A stretch of 64,000 nt of DNA from NCBI GenBank assembly GCA_963580285.1, contig OY757017.1, positions 14,210,538-14,274,537 of the forward strand, given 5' to 3'. The notes beneath the pieces are model-generated. The model worked only from the letters and a program-made list of their open reading frames with translations, had not been told where the DNA came from and ran no database searches. This stretch comes from Lucinisca nassula (Eukaryota > Mollusca > Bivalvia > Lucinida > Lucinidae). Shown here one piece after another: positions 10,193 through 21,576 of the stretch. Made by a program: the position numbers and the translations under genes. Position 1 is the stretch's first letter. Each line of letters begins with the position of its first letter.

Positions 10193-10292
10193 TAATCTCC
10201 ACGTACCGTGTGTTATCGTGATTAACACACGGTGTTGGAGGGCAGATTGCGAAATATTAATTCACACCGGGTGCGTGGAAATTATTTCGATT
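10193..10292. repeat. Short palindromic element
   Basis: AAATAATCTCCACGTACC at the left and GGTGCGTGGAAATTATTT at the right are inverted copies. An inner stem ACCGTGTGTTA / TAACACACGGT also forms. Confidence 0.6.
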
Positions 10293-10507
10293 CTAACATG
10301 ATGCTAAACTGAAATACAGTAGTTACAAAGCGTTATCTTGGGGACTATTTTGCAGCGGATGTCGACAGAAGGAAATGTTTACATGCAACGTCACGATGAC
10401 GCCAAATTGCACGCACCACGTTGACGACGTGAATTATCGCATATTTGCAAACGCTGACGTTTCCACTGGGTTCAATGGGAAAAACGTTAACGTCATGTTA
10501 GAATTTC

Positions 10508-10637
10508 TGTTAGTATTATTATTATCATTATTATTTTTACTATTATTATTATTATTATTATTATTTTAGTAACGTTACATATTAATAATAATATCTATCA
10601 TTATTATTATAATAATTATTATTATTACTTTTATTAA

Positions 10638-10677
<40 letters not shown>

Positions 10678-10682
10678 GTTGT
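10508..10682. repeat. (TTA)n microsatellite
   Basis: Two TTA/ATT blocks separated by a short AATAATAATATC stretch. The leucine-rich frame here is a microsatellite artefact. Confidence 0.9.
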
Positions 10683-10812
10683 TGTTACTGTTCGCTTCAT
10701 CTTTCGCTGGAGTGTAATATCTTTGGTCTTTGACCAATGTTGAGCTCTGGTTTTAACATGAAACTGACGTGGAATTACACGTAGAACTGAATACTTTCAT
10801 ATATTTTTTTCT

Positions 10813-10814
<2 letters not shown>

Positions 10815-10877
<63 letters not shown>
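10815..10877. repeat. (AG)n microsatellite
   Basis: Uninterrupted GA dinucleotide repeat of about 63 bp. Confidence 0.95.
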
Positions 10878-10884
<7 letters not shown>

Positions 10885-11054
10885 ATCAAACAGTCATTCC
10901 GTAATAATTATTGATACACCACAAAATGTGGTAGCAGACACACTCTAAAATTTCTTCCTGTTTTTATTGTATTTGTTTTTCTTGGTATTTGCCTTTCAAA
11001 TATTTTCTTCCTTCCTTCACTTTCGAGTATTCATTGTTAACCCATGTAAACCTA

Positions 11055-11093
11055 CCCCCCCCCCCCTTATTTTTTTTTTGGTGGGGGGGGGGC
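11055..11093. repeat. Poly(C)/poly(G) foldback tract
   Basis: A C run, TTATTTTTTTTTT and a G run face each other, so the strand can fold on itself. Homopolymer lengths here are prone to sequencing error. Confidence 0.7.
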
Positions 11094-11253
11094 GATTGGC
11101 AGTGTAGACCCCGATTGTGGCGTCTGATCAGTGTCAATACTATTTGCTAAAGGAACATTTATTTTTGTCAAACTTACCACAAATAAAAACAAACCTGATA
11201 CCCCTATACTTGGAAATGGACTACTCTAAACTTATTAGCTGGATGACATCACG

Positions 11254-11436
11254 AACATTTAATACTCGGACCGTCCATGCTTATAAACCATATTGGTTTC
11301 ATTGGGCGACAGGGCTAGAGATGTCATGTCATCTCAATGTCGGGTAAAAGTCCCACAAAATTGGAAGCAACGTCTCCAAAATGACCTGTAAAGTGTTGAC
11401 TGGAACGTGAAACCTCCAATCAAACAAACCAACCCC
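11254..11436 (+). mobile_element. SINE S, 5'-truncated
   Basis: Contains GGACCGTCCATGCTTATAAA, CATTGGGCGACAGGGCT, CAACGTCTCCAAAATGACC and an AATCAAACAAACC tail. Confidence 0.65.
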
Positions 11437-11439
11437 ATT

Positions 11440-11640
11440 GAACCCAACTTTTATTTAGAAGAACTGTGGTTTACAAGGATAAACATTATTTTTCTTATTT
11501 CTGCTCTAAAATATAGGTTGTGGGTACTCGTGAGAACCGCGTCGATGAGGCGGCTACAATCGATATTTTGAGCAGAAATAAGAAAAATATCACATTTTAT
11601 TATCTGAAAATTTTCTTTTTTCGGCGGTAAAATTTACAAA
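11440..11640. mobile_element. Hairpin MITE family A, truncated
   Basis: Has the TTCTTATTTCTGCTCTAAAA / TTTTGAGCAGAAATAAGAA inverted core and part of the GAACCGCGTCGATGAGGCGG stem. It is truncated on the left next to the SINE. Confidence 0.55.
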
Positions 11641-12025
11641 GTAATTCTTTTCTTTCCCTACGTATACAGGCTTATGCTATTTTTTTTTTTTTTTTTTTTT
11701 TTTGGACACAATTTCTCAATAACCATAAATGGATAGGCAATTACGTAATTACTCCGTTGTCATATATGGGTAAATTAAAAATCTCTCTGACGCCGTCTTA
11801 TTATACTCCCGCTTTCCGTCCTACCTTTTATCCGTTCTTCCCCACTGTTTTCGCCAACGATTTCTCAATAGTCAAGCTTAAAGTTAAAAGCCGCAAACAT
11901 AGCAGTGTAAGCATGATGACGGATACCGTGTCAGAGACAATGGATTTTCTTAAATTACTAGTTCTTCTGCTGTCATCTCTCCATATATGGGGCTTTGTGG
12001 GGGGGGGGGGATGCAGATGCGCAGG
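11641..12025. other. Intergenic, no gene seen
   Basis: Poly(T) near 11682-11703 and a short G run at 12000. No exon recognised. Confidence 0.45.
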
Positions 12026-12285
12026 TGACGTGTATCTTACGTCACTGGGGTGACCATCAGATATTAGCTTACGGTTGACCAAGGCCTGCTGTCCTTGCAG
12101 AGGGGGGGATGTTGTTATGTCTTCTGATTCCGCACTTTCATTAATTTCCCTTCTCTGTCCAGTACTTTATTTTACTTTACTATATCTCTTCTATCTCTTT
12201 TCTCACTTTCTCTGGGAGACGACACAAAATGACTCACAAAGGTTGACGTGTCGTTAAACCCATAACAATCAATCAGTCAATAGGC
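12026..12285 (+). mobile_element. SINE family U
   Basis: Body with TGACCATCAGATATTAGC, AAGGCCTGCTGTCCTTGC and a CTTTACTATAT stretch. It ends GTTGACGTGTCGTTAAACCC followed by AATCAATCAGTCAAT. The reverse-oriented relative at 43360-43600 shares this order. Confidence 0.55.
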
Positions 12286-12330
12286 CAATTTATTTTATTT
12301 ATTTATTTATTTTTTTATTTTTTTTTTTTT

Positions 12331-12860
12331 TTTGACAAGATTATTCAAGAACCATAAAAGATAAATGCCGCCTGGAACTGAAACTTGGCGGCAAAGTATA
12401 CAACCTTGATTATTATATACCCAGAAAATGTCCTGTTTACTTTGTACAGAAGTTACCGGTCAATATTTTTCCATATTGCCCGTAGTCAAGTTCATATTGC
12501 CCGTAGATAAGCAGTCACGTTCAAAATAGAACTACTTTCAAGTCTGTCCATTTCGATAAGCCGGCAGCCATCTTTTCGTGCGTATCGACTGGAATAACCT
12601 AAAGCAAAACGAATATAGGCTGTGACAAGGTGCATAAAGTGCATTTTATGCTAGCAAATATGACCTACCTGCAATCTGTTCAGATATTCAATAATTTCTT
12701 TCAGGCAATCAACAGTACTTTGAAAGAAACAAAACGAAAACTTCAGTAAAAATGGCGTCCTGTGTTGGTAAGCGTCAATGTTTTTAATGACGTCACGTCC
12801 ACCAACGTTAATGTCGTCTTCACTTTGGCGCCATTGGGCGTGGGTTTTCATTGTGTAGGA
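12331..12860. other. Intergenic, no gene seen
   Basis: No repeat boundary or coding signal recognised apart from a preceding T-rich tract. Confidence 0.45.
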
Positions 12861-13842
12861 CACTGAGAAAAAAAAATAGTCATGCCGACTAAGGATCCTA
12901 GTCAATATGATTGTCCAAAAAAGCACTATGCAAAATAGTCGATGTGACTAGGAAGACCTAGTCAAGCATTTTGACTAGAAAAACTAGTCAACTTGACTAG
13001 CTTTACTTAGCCTTGTACATTTGACTAGCTTCATCTAGTCAAAGTTCACTAGTTTAAGCTAGTCATATGTACTAGCTTAATAGTCAAATGTACTGGTGTG
13101 ACTGTCAAAAGTACTAGCAAGCATGGTCAGGATTACTAGATTCTTAGTATTGATTACTAGTTGCTTTAGTCGTAGATTACTAGATTCTTAGTACTGATTA
13201 CTAGTACTCAAAACACATATGGAAAAACATGCTGTGTAAAGGCGCCTTTAGGAAGATAAGAGAAGAAATAAAAGAATATTTCTTACCTGCAGAGTTATAT
13301 TTTCATATTGCAGAAAAGAAAATCCCCATTATTTATGCTTGGATTCACGGAAATGTCGACTTTAGAGCTTCTGGACGTATATTTGTATGTTGACATTGTT
13401 GTTGTTGTTGTTGTTGTTTATCTTGTAAGCATTATAACGCTGCTTATAACCACTAGGTGCTTAAGAAATAAAAGAATATTTCTTACCTGCACAGTTACAA
13501 ACAACTAGAACAAAGTGCTCAAGGTGAGTAATATCAGAATCAACCCACTGTATGTTGGAGCATGTTCTCCTAAACGTTAAGATGGCGTCTGGAACGCTTC
13601 CTCTACACATTCTGCAAGCTGTCAATCAACATTCGGCGGGAAAACTGTCTAGACACCCTAGTCATACTGACTAGAAAGGGTAGTCATACTGACCAGATGC
13701 CCTGTCAACGATTATTGATTTACGCTTACTAGAGAGACTAGTTAAATTGACTAAGAATGCTCAGTCAACCTACAGACGACTAGGTGACCCTCTGTGTTTA
13801 CTAGGTAAACTAGTCGAATGTACTAGTTATTTTTTTTCAGCG
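12861..13842. mobile_element. CTAGTCA-rich element with A-rich inverted ends
   Basis: The left end CACTGAGAAAAAAAAATAG is mirrored at the right by TTATTTTTTTTCAGCG. Two blocks (about 12890-13205 and 13655-13830) are dense in ACTAG, CTAGTCA and TGACTAG motifs on both strands. Direct repeats AATAAAAGAATATTTCTTAC occur at about 13266 and 13466. No transposase was seen. Confidence 0.5.
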
Positions 13843-13974
13843 GAAGACACTCAACAAACTGCATTATTTTCCAATTCAAACCACTTTAAGACGTATAATC
13901 TCATTTTACGTTCAGATTTCTTTGCAAGGCAATCCTGAATCCTAGCAGACAATCCAAGTTTTGGGTATATAATA

Positions 13975-14112
13975 AAAAGGTTATTGACTTTATATTGTAA
14001 AATATTCGGCACTCGTTCATATGGCGGAGACGCACTCGCAAGCTCGTGCGTCCTTCGCCTTATGAACTCGTGCCGAATATTTCACAATATAAAGTCAATA
14101 ACCTATAATTAC
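13975..14112. mobile_element. Foldback MITE, arms about 58 nt
   Basis: GGTTATTGACTTTATATTGT is inverted at the right (ACAATATAAAGTCAATAACC). Inner arms TATTCGGCAC / GTGCCGAATA and CATATGGCGGAGACGCAC / GTGCGTCCTTCGCC continue the stem. Confidence 0.7.
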
Positions 14113-14324
14113 TTTCTCCCAACCCCCACTCCCCGCCCTAGAAAAAATATTGACCGTTCTTAGGCGATGATCCCGTTATGGTTTATTATTGTCAGCGTTT
14201 GCCTTTTCATGATGTATGTGCTCATTTTTTTTTTTTTATTTTTTTTTTTTACAGCCGTTTTGTTCATTTTGTGGGAAAGAAACTGACTGCCCTTTTGATG
14301 TTCGGCTTGTGACGTTAAGTTGTT

Positions 14325-15348
14325 ATATAGAGGATCTTACATGAGTGTTCATGTTTTATTGAATTTATTAAACGAGTTAAGGAAAAGGGATAAAATGCGA
14401 GGCTTTGCCGGGCATTTTATCCCTTTTCTTCAACGAGTTTAATAAATTCTTGACATAGAGGATCTTACATGAGTGTTCATGTATTATTGAATTTATTAAA
14501 CGAGTTGAGGAAAAGGGACAAAATGCGAGGCTTTGCCGGGCATTTTATCCCTTTTCTTCGAGTTTAATAAATTCTTGACATAGAGGATCTTACATGATTG
14601 AATTTATTAAACAAGTTGAGGAAAACGGATAAAATGCGAGGCTTTGCCGAGCATTTTATCCCTTTTCTTCAACGAGTTTAATAAATTCTTGACATAGAGG
14701 ATCTTACACGAGTGTTCATGTATTATTGAATTTATTAAACGAGTTGAGGAAAAGGGATAAAATGCGAGGCTTAGCCGAGCATTTTATCCCTTATCTTCAA
14801 CGAGTTTAACATGATAAATTCTTGACATAGAGGATCTTACATGAGTGTTCATGTATTATTGAATTTATTAAACGAGTTGAGGAAAAGGGATAAAATGCGA
14901 GGCTTTGCCGAGCATTTTATCCCTTTTCTTCAACGAGTATAACATGATAAATTCTTGACATAGAGCATTTTATCCCTTTTCTTCAACGAGTTTAATAAAT
15001 TCTTGACATAGAGGATCTTACATGAGTGTTCATGTATTATTGAATTTATTAAACGAGTTGAGGTAAAGGGATAAAATGCGAGGCTTTCCTCAACGAGTTT
15101 AATACATTCAATAATACATGAGCAGGAATGCAAGATTCTGTTTATCATATGACATTTAAAACGCATTTTATTCATGATTGTTTACAAAAATGTCAATATT
15201 CCGCTGTTAGTAAACGCGACGTCGCTAAGGACGTCGTACATGTAACGTTACGGGACGTATCTACCTAATTTGCATATTTAATCCACTAGTGGATTATCGA
15301 AAATATTACATGGCGTTATTTCACTCTCAGACGCGACGTCATATGATA
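14325..15348 (-). mobile_element. Tandem-core ('pearl'-like) element, multi-unit copy
   Basis: About six tandem units of roughly 120 bp, each TAGAGGATCTTACATGAGTG ... TTCTTGACA and each containing a hairpin (GAGTTGAGGAAAAGGGAT / ATCCC..TTCTTCAACGAG). They are followed by the conserved unique arm (ACGTCGCTAAGGACGTCG, CATATTTAATCCACTAG, CTCTCAGACGCGACGTC) to CATATGATA. Several units carry small deletions. No target duplication was recognised, which would fit a Helitron/Helentron-type insertion. Confidence 0.7.
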
Positions 15349-15481
15349 AATATAGTCTGTATTTTTTTACCCTGTGGTGTCTTGGATGGGATGTGTAAAG
15401 TCCTGACCATTGCCACCATCACTTCCATTTCGTTTACTGTAATATCTGCTTATTTTGTTTCATTTCTTTCATCAGTTCCGA

Positions 15482-16282
<801 letters not shown>

Positions 16283-16521
16283 TTTCATCAGTTCCTCTCA
16301 TGTGTACCAACTTTTTATCAGGTGACGAAGTAGGCTTAAGAGTAGAATCTGCTAAAGATTACGGGTCTCTCGCCGCTATGTGTTCGAACTTCTCATGGGT
16401 CACATATGTGACGCCAAGTTGTGCAAAGGAAGATCAAGTGGTTTATCTCCGTATATGTCGATTTTCACTCACCTCTGATAAAGGATCGACTTATATAGAA
16501 TATAAGTGAAAATCGTAAAAC

Positions 16522-16799
16522 CATTACGAAAACACACCTATACAAATACAGTGCCATTTTTTTGGCCAAAAATTAGAAATTTTAAGATGAAAATTTGTGA
16601 TATTTTTCTTATTTCTGCTCAAAACATAGATTGCGGGGACTCGATAGAACCGCCTCGACGAGGCGGTTCTATCGAGTACCCACAATCTATGTTTTTGAGC
16701 AGAAATAAGAAAAATAATGTATACCCCTTAAACCCCACTTTTACTATATAAAAGTGGGGTTCATGGGGGTCAAAATAATATAGGCGTGTTTTCCTGATG
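16522..16799. mobile_element. Hairpin MITE family A, full copy
   Basis: Ends CATTACGAAAACACACCTAT and the inverted TATAGGCGTGTTTTCCTGATG. The central stem ACTCGATAGAACCGCC / GGCGGTTCTATCGAGT is perfect. Includes AAACCCCACTTTTACT and AAAGTGGGGTT, itself a small palindrome. Confidence 0.75.
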
Positions 16800-17135
16800 C
16801 TTTGGAAAAAAAGACAAAAGGACAAAAAAAGAAGGAAAATAAACAGAAAGAACACAGAACGATACAGCCAAAACTTCCGTGTCGGCGTTGTCACGGCCCG
16901 GTCCCGCGGAGGTGTTTCATTGTTTATCAGCAAACATAATGATGATAAGTTAAACTTCCCTGAGATGTTTATTTCACCCGATGTGCTGTGAATTATGAGG
17001 AAAGAGCCTTGTAGATTCACTCTTGAGAAAACCTGTTTTGCACATATGCGAACAGCAAAGGCAAACATGTCCATGTGATATCATGGCGTCTAACATGGTG
17101 TCAGAAGAGTCAAATTTTAGGTAAAAATTGTAATA

Positions 17136-17362
17136 CATTACGCAAACAGGCCTATACAAATACATTGCCACCTTTATCGCCGAAAAAATGAAAATTTTAT
17201 GATGAAAAATTGTGATATTTTTCTTATTTCTCCTCCAAATATAGATTGTGGGCACTCGTTAGAACCGCCTCATCGATAAGGTATACCACCGGAAACCCCA
17301 GTTTTACTATATAAAAGTGGGGTTGAAGGGGGTCAAAATTATATAGGGGTGTTTTCGTGACG
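17136..17362. mobile_element. Hairpin MITE family A, one stem half lost
   Basis: Both termini are present (CATTACGCAAACAGGCCTAT; TATAGGGGTGTTTTCGTGACG), but the right half of the central stem is deleted. Confidence 0.65.
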
Positions 17363-17384
17363 TTTTTATATTTGTTTTCAACGC

Positions 17385-17530
17385 AGATTGTGGTGCTCAT
17401 TAGAACCGCCTCAATGAGGCGGCTCTAACGAGTACCCACTCGTGGTGCTCGTTAGGACCGCTTCAATGAAGCGGCTCTAACCAGTACCCACAATCTATGC
17501 TTTTGAGCTTAAATAAGCCAGATAATGTAT
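17385..17530. repeat. MITE-stem duplication
   Basis: Two adjacent hairpins with TAGAACCGCCTCAATGAGGC and GACCGCTTCAATGAAGC cores and ACCCACAATCTATG, derived from family A. Confidence 0.5.
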
Positions 17531-17544
17531 ACGCCCAATTTATC

Positions 17545-17821
17545 CATCATGAAAACACGCCTATGTACTTTTGACCCCCTTCAACCCCACTTTTATATAG
17601 TAAAACTGGGGTTTCCGGGGGTAGACCTTATTTTTCTTATTTCTGCTCTAAAATATAGATTGTGGGTACTCGTTAGAACCGCCTCGATGCGGTTCTAACG
17701 AGTACCCACAATCTATATTTTAGAGCAGAAATAAGAAAAATATCACAATTTTTCATCTTTAAATTTCTAATTTTTGGCCAAAAAAATGGTAATGAACTTA
17801 TATAGGCGTGTTTTCGTAATG
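17545..17821. mobile_element. Hairpin MITE family A, full copy
   Basis: CATCATGAAAACACGCCTAT to TATAGGCGTGTTTTCGTAATG, with an intact TTCTTATTTCTGCTC / GAGCAGAAATAAGAA core. Confidence 0.75.
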
Positions 17822-17879
17822 TTGGAGTTTAGAGGTGTCTTCGTTTCACGGATTTGTTATCGTGATGAGCTGAAACCGA

Positions 17880-18236
17880 TCGAACTTGAGTAGTGGTTAA
17901 CCGCTTAGGTCTAAGCCTGCCCAGGAAAAGTGGTACGAGTCGGACCGCTCTTTTAACTTTTTCCACATTGCTTCAATGAGCACTTCTTACTACCCAGAAA
18001 AAAGAGGGCCACATGGAAGATTAGTATTAGTTTACTAAATGTGTTACCCTCTATAAAATAAGGTCGATTAATTATTATAATTATTATTATTCAAACCCTA
18101 GCGGTTCTTTGGGTGGTAAGTCTTGAGATGTCATTTCATCTCAGTGTTGGGTAAAAGTCTAACAAAATCGGAAGCAACATCTCCAAAATGACCTAAATTG
18201 TGTTGACGGGGACGTAAACTGTCAAAAGATAAACAA
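17880..18236 (+). mobile_element. SINE S, degraded and interrupted
   Basis: 5' pieces (GGTTAACCGCTTAGGTCTAA, GAGTCGGACCGCTC) and 3' pieces (TCTTGAGATGTCATTTCATC, GTTGACGGGGACG) are separated by about 140 bp of unrelated AT-rich DNA. Confidence 0.5.
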
Positions 18237-18769
18237 AAGAGCATGATCAGCCTGCGCGTCCCCGTAGTCTGATCGGCACCTTAGATAACATGTAGGTCCC
18301 ATGGCGAAAATGTTAAGGTGTTTAAGTCTGTGTGTCTTTCTTGTTCGCATACCAAGAACACAGTTTTGGGGGCCGATATCAAACGAACCAAAGTAACTTA
18401 GTAGAGAATCTTCCCGCATACGGCGGCGTCTGATCAGAGTCTACACTGTTCGCAATATCAGTCTTTCTGTAGGTATAATACACTAGACCTCTATCGCTAC
18501 AAAAAAAACTGCTCACGGTCCGACACAAAAATACAGAATTCCGTGTCATCCTACTCGCGTTTTACGATTCCGTATTATAAAAGCAGTCATGCAGGATGAA
18601 AGCCTACACAGTAATCCTGTAATGACGATAGTTATCTTGAACTTGCACAGGGGAAGATTCTCCCTGCACAGGGGCCTCAAGTTAACTCCCGATCCAAAGG
18701 ACGGTGCACTTAAATAAAGGAATTTGTCCCTGCATATGATACCAGTGGAGCATGGCCGGACACCGCAGT

Positions 18770-18850
18770 TTTATTCCAGCTGCCGGTAATCGTACAAGGG
18801 GCCTCTAGCATAATAGGCAAGTGCACTAACTACTGAGCTACAACGGTCTA
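18770..18850 (-). mobile_element. tRNA-like SINE head, degraded
   Basis: On the minus strand TTGTAGCTCAGTAGTTAGTG is a good A box. The B box is decayed (TTGTACGATTACCGG) and the anticodon arm does not pair, so it is not a tRNA gene. Confidence 0.4.
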
Positions 18851-18899
18851 CACCTGTACAGGCAAATTTCAATAGCTCGAATACGTTTGTGACCGTGAT

Positions 18900-19335
18900 T
18901 AAGGCTGGCACAATCAATCGGACAATCGATTAATAAATCGATAAAATGCACAAAAATGATAATTGTTACTGATTTACTAGTAATCGATTATTTCATACCT
19001 TTTGATCATTAACCGATTGACGCTTATGACCCACAAAGAGGGTTGACGCGTCGTTAAACACGAAATCATCATCATAATCGATTATTCGATAAGTACAATT
19101 TACTCCCCAATGTTGAGTTGACGGTGGCAAACAGTGCGGACCTTGGTGAGACATCTGCTCAATCATGTCTGTCAAAATCTTACGTTTAAGTTTAACATAT
19201 GGTAAAAGTCATGCTCCAACAGAAAGCCAGAAGGTTAAAATTATGACCAATACTTCAGCTATTACTAATCGATTTTCGACCGCAATGGCAGCACCGATAG
19301 TCGATTGTCTTTGCAGCTCCGATTAGCCAGCCTTA
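18900..19335. mobile_element. hAT-like MITE, copy 1
   Basis: TIRs TAAGGCTGGC / GCCAGCCTTA. Flanks ACCGTGAT and ACTTCGAT could be a decayed 8-bp duplication. Repeated AATCGATTA motifs inside are shared with 39160-39551. A SINE tail (GTTGACGCGTCGTTAAAC) is nested near 19033. Confidence 0.55.
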
Positions 19336-19959
19336 ACTTCGATAATTTGTTCTAACTACTAGGATCAAATGCTGCATCAGATTAAAAGGCATATTGAGGG
19401 ATGCCTTTAGACCTTGAGTATATCTTTCCAATATTCTGTTAAATAAAGGAATAAAGGGATGCTGTGTGCACTCATTAGAATCGCCTCATTGAGGCGATTC
19501 TAATATGTACACACAACATATCTTCTGAAATAAACCTGCAAACAAACAAATTATCCTACTTTTTTGGTAAATACATGTTTATGGATATCTGGAACTGTGC
19601 CAAGATGTCTCCAGGGACTGCAGAACGAATTCGGAATAACCTTGGCCACCGATTCATCCGTGTTTGAGTTATCGGAGTTCCACTGTATACGGTACTGAGT
19701 CTTTGCATCAAGCGTACATTAGAACTTCGATGGCTCGTACACTGATGACTCGTTTTCCGTGGTTGAGTCGAACCCGTTCTTGTGCCCCAAGGGAATTCCT
19801 CTACATAAGAATCAGTGGAGGATAATTTAGGAGATCTTCTTCGTCTTTTATCTTGCAAATGTATGCTGTGTGCTCGATGAGGCGATTCTAATGCATACAC
19901 ACAACATACAGTTTCAATATAAAACACTGAAAATATGTCCCAAAAGTATCTCGTTATGC

Positions 19960-20525
19960 CCTGGCCCCCATCTATCGGGGCATGAAGAAATAGTTGGTCT
20001 GCATGATGCTTCCACGCAGAGCTGAAACTGACCACACACGAGTACTGGTCCGCCCCCGCCCATAGGGGCTTGAGTAAATATATGGGCTGCATGATGCTTC
20101 CACGCAGAGCTGAATCCGGCGCGCACACTAGTACTGGTAAACCGCTAAGAGGATCTAAGCCTGTCCAGGAACCGCGGTGCGAGGCGGACCGCCCATGCTA
20201 ATAAACCCTATTGGTTTCATTGGGCGACAGGGCTTGATATGTCATTTCATCTCAATGTTGGGTAAAAGTCCCACAAAATTGGAAGCAACGTCTCCAAATG
20301 ACCTTTACAGTGTTGACGGGGACGTTAAACCTCAAATCAACCAACCAACCAACACGAGTAAACCACTTAGAGGATCTAAGCCTGCACAGGTAAAGCGGTG
20401 CGAATCGGCCCGTCCATGCGTATAAACCGTATTGGTTTCGTTTGGGCGGCAGGGCTTGAAATGTCATTTCATCTCGATGTCGGATAGAAGTCCCACAAAA
20501 TTGGAAGCAACGTCTCCAAAATGGA
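19960..20525 (+). mobile_element. Two SINE S copies, one nested in the other
   Basis: The outer copy starts at 19960 (GGCCCCCATCTATCGGGGC), is interrupted near 20055 in CACACGAGTACTGGT, and resumes at 20353 (CACGAGTAAACCACTT). The inner copy is complete (CCGCCCCCGCCCATAGGGG to AAACCTCAAATCAACCAACC). Identical order in both confirms self-insertion. Confidence 0.7.
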
Positions 20526-20880
20526 GTAGGGTATATTTGCAACACACAACATGATGTCGCTCGTGGGAGCAGTCGTTCGCCGGAACAAAGTGTCCGTGGT
20601 GGGGACACTGGAAATTAGCAGTTGTAGATACAGAAAACCATAAAATTTGGGTTATCTTTGCATATTAATTTAAATGTATCGTGTTCTATTCTCTTCATTT
20701 GGGTCAAGCGAATAACAGTCGTCGTTTATTAAAAGTTATTTATTTTTACGGCGTAGCCGTTATGGTTTTGCTTTTGTCATACATTTTTCGTTATTCCATT
20801 GGTCAATAAAACCACATGTCCAAGGAGATGACCATTTCATTGGTCAATGATTTGCATAAATAAATCTACTCAAAAGTACG
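20526..20880. other. Intergenic, no gene seen
   Basis: Contains a small palindrome TTTTTACGGCGTAGCCGTTA. A 30-codon frame near 20550 is too short to call. Confidence 0.4.
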
Positions 20881-20882
20881 AC

Positions 20883-21037
20883 AGGTGCACGGAGAGGCAG
20901 AAATATGAGAATGGGGCCTATATCTATGGGTTGGGCAGCATAAGCAGCACTGTTATAAGAATTTAACAGTGCTGCTTATGCTGCCCAACCCATAGATATA
21001 GGCCCCATTCTCATATTTCTGCCTCTCCGTGCACCTG
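20883..21037. repeat. Near-perfect hairpin, arms about 73 nt
   Basis: The left arm CAGGTGCACGGAGAGGCAG... through ...GCAGCACTGTTA is matched by TAACAGTGCTGC... to ...CTGCCTCTCCGTGCACCTG with about an 8-nt spacer and a single indel. The right arm is the start of the GC-rich tandem unit next door. Confidence 0.8.
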
Positions 21038-21315
21038 GGGGCCCCGGGCTGGTGCCCCTGGGGACATGATTCCCCCACTTTGGGCGGACTGGCCGTTCCC
21101 GGGGCGGTGGCCCGGGGTCCCCGGTTGCATGGGTGCGGGGGGGAACACAAAACCCATAGATATAGGCCCCATTCTCATATTTCTGCCTCTCCGTGCACCT
21201 GGGGGCCACGGGCTGGTGCCCCTGGGGACATGATTCCCCCACTTTGGGCGGACTGGCCGTTCCCGGGGCGGTGGCCCTGGGTCCCCGGTTGCATGGGTGC
21301 GGGGGGGAACACAAA
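20988..21315. repeat. GC-rich tandem duplication, 164-bp period
   Basis: Two units, each from CCCATAGATATAGGCCCC through CTGGCCGTTCCCGGGGC to GGGGGGGAACACAAAA, differ at only a few bases. They give overlapping open frames on both strands from composition; I do not treat these as genes. Confidence 0.8.
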
Positions 21316-21506
21316 ACCCACACATTCTTATACAGTGGTTACATAAGCACTGCTTCTACCTCTTACAGACCCTACCCTACATGACTTGGACTAGAACCGG
21401 TTGAACCGAAGCGGGGCGCTGTGGTTGCGGCTCATTTGCTTTGCACTTATGAGTGCTCCGCCGACGCGACACATCGGTGATAGACAAGTCTAAACTTAGG
21501 CTTATG

Positions 21507-21564
21507 TAACCCTAACCCTAACCCTAGCCCTAACCCTAACCCTAACCCTAACCCTAACCCTAAC
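21507..21564. repeat. Interstitial telomeric repeat (CCCTAA)n
   Basis: About nine CCCTAA units with one CCCTAG variant. The hexamer is the telomere repeat of molluscs and most animals. It lies well inside unique and repeat DNA, so it is interstitial unless the assembly is chimeric. Confidence 0.9.
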
Positions 21565-21576
21565 TCCAATACATAC

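Noticed and set aside
16619..17074. 151-codon minus frame
   Set aside because: It crosses a hairpin MITE and its flank; the sequence is the MITE read in one frame.
20953..21384. Overlapping 60-115-codon frames on both strands in GC-rich DNA
   Set aside because: They arise from the duplicated 164-bp GC-rich unit. They are open on both strands and have no motif or start context.
21507..21564. True chromosome end
   Set aside because: Sequence continues for tens of kilobases on both sides and the block is short.
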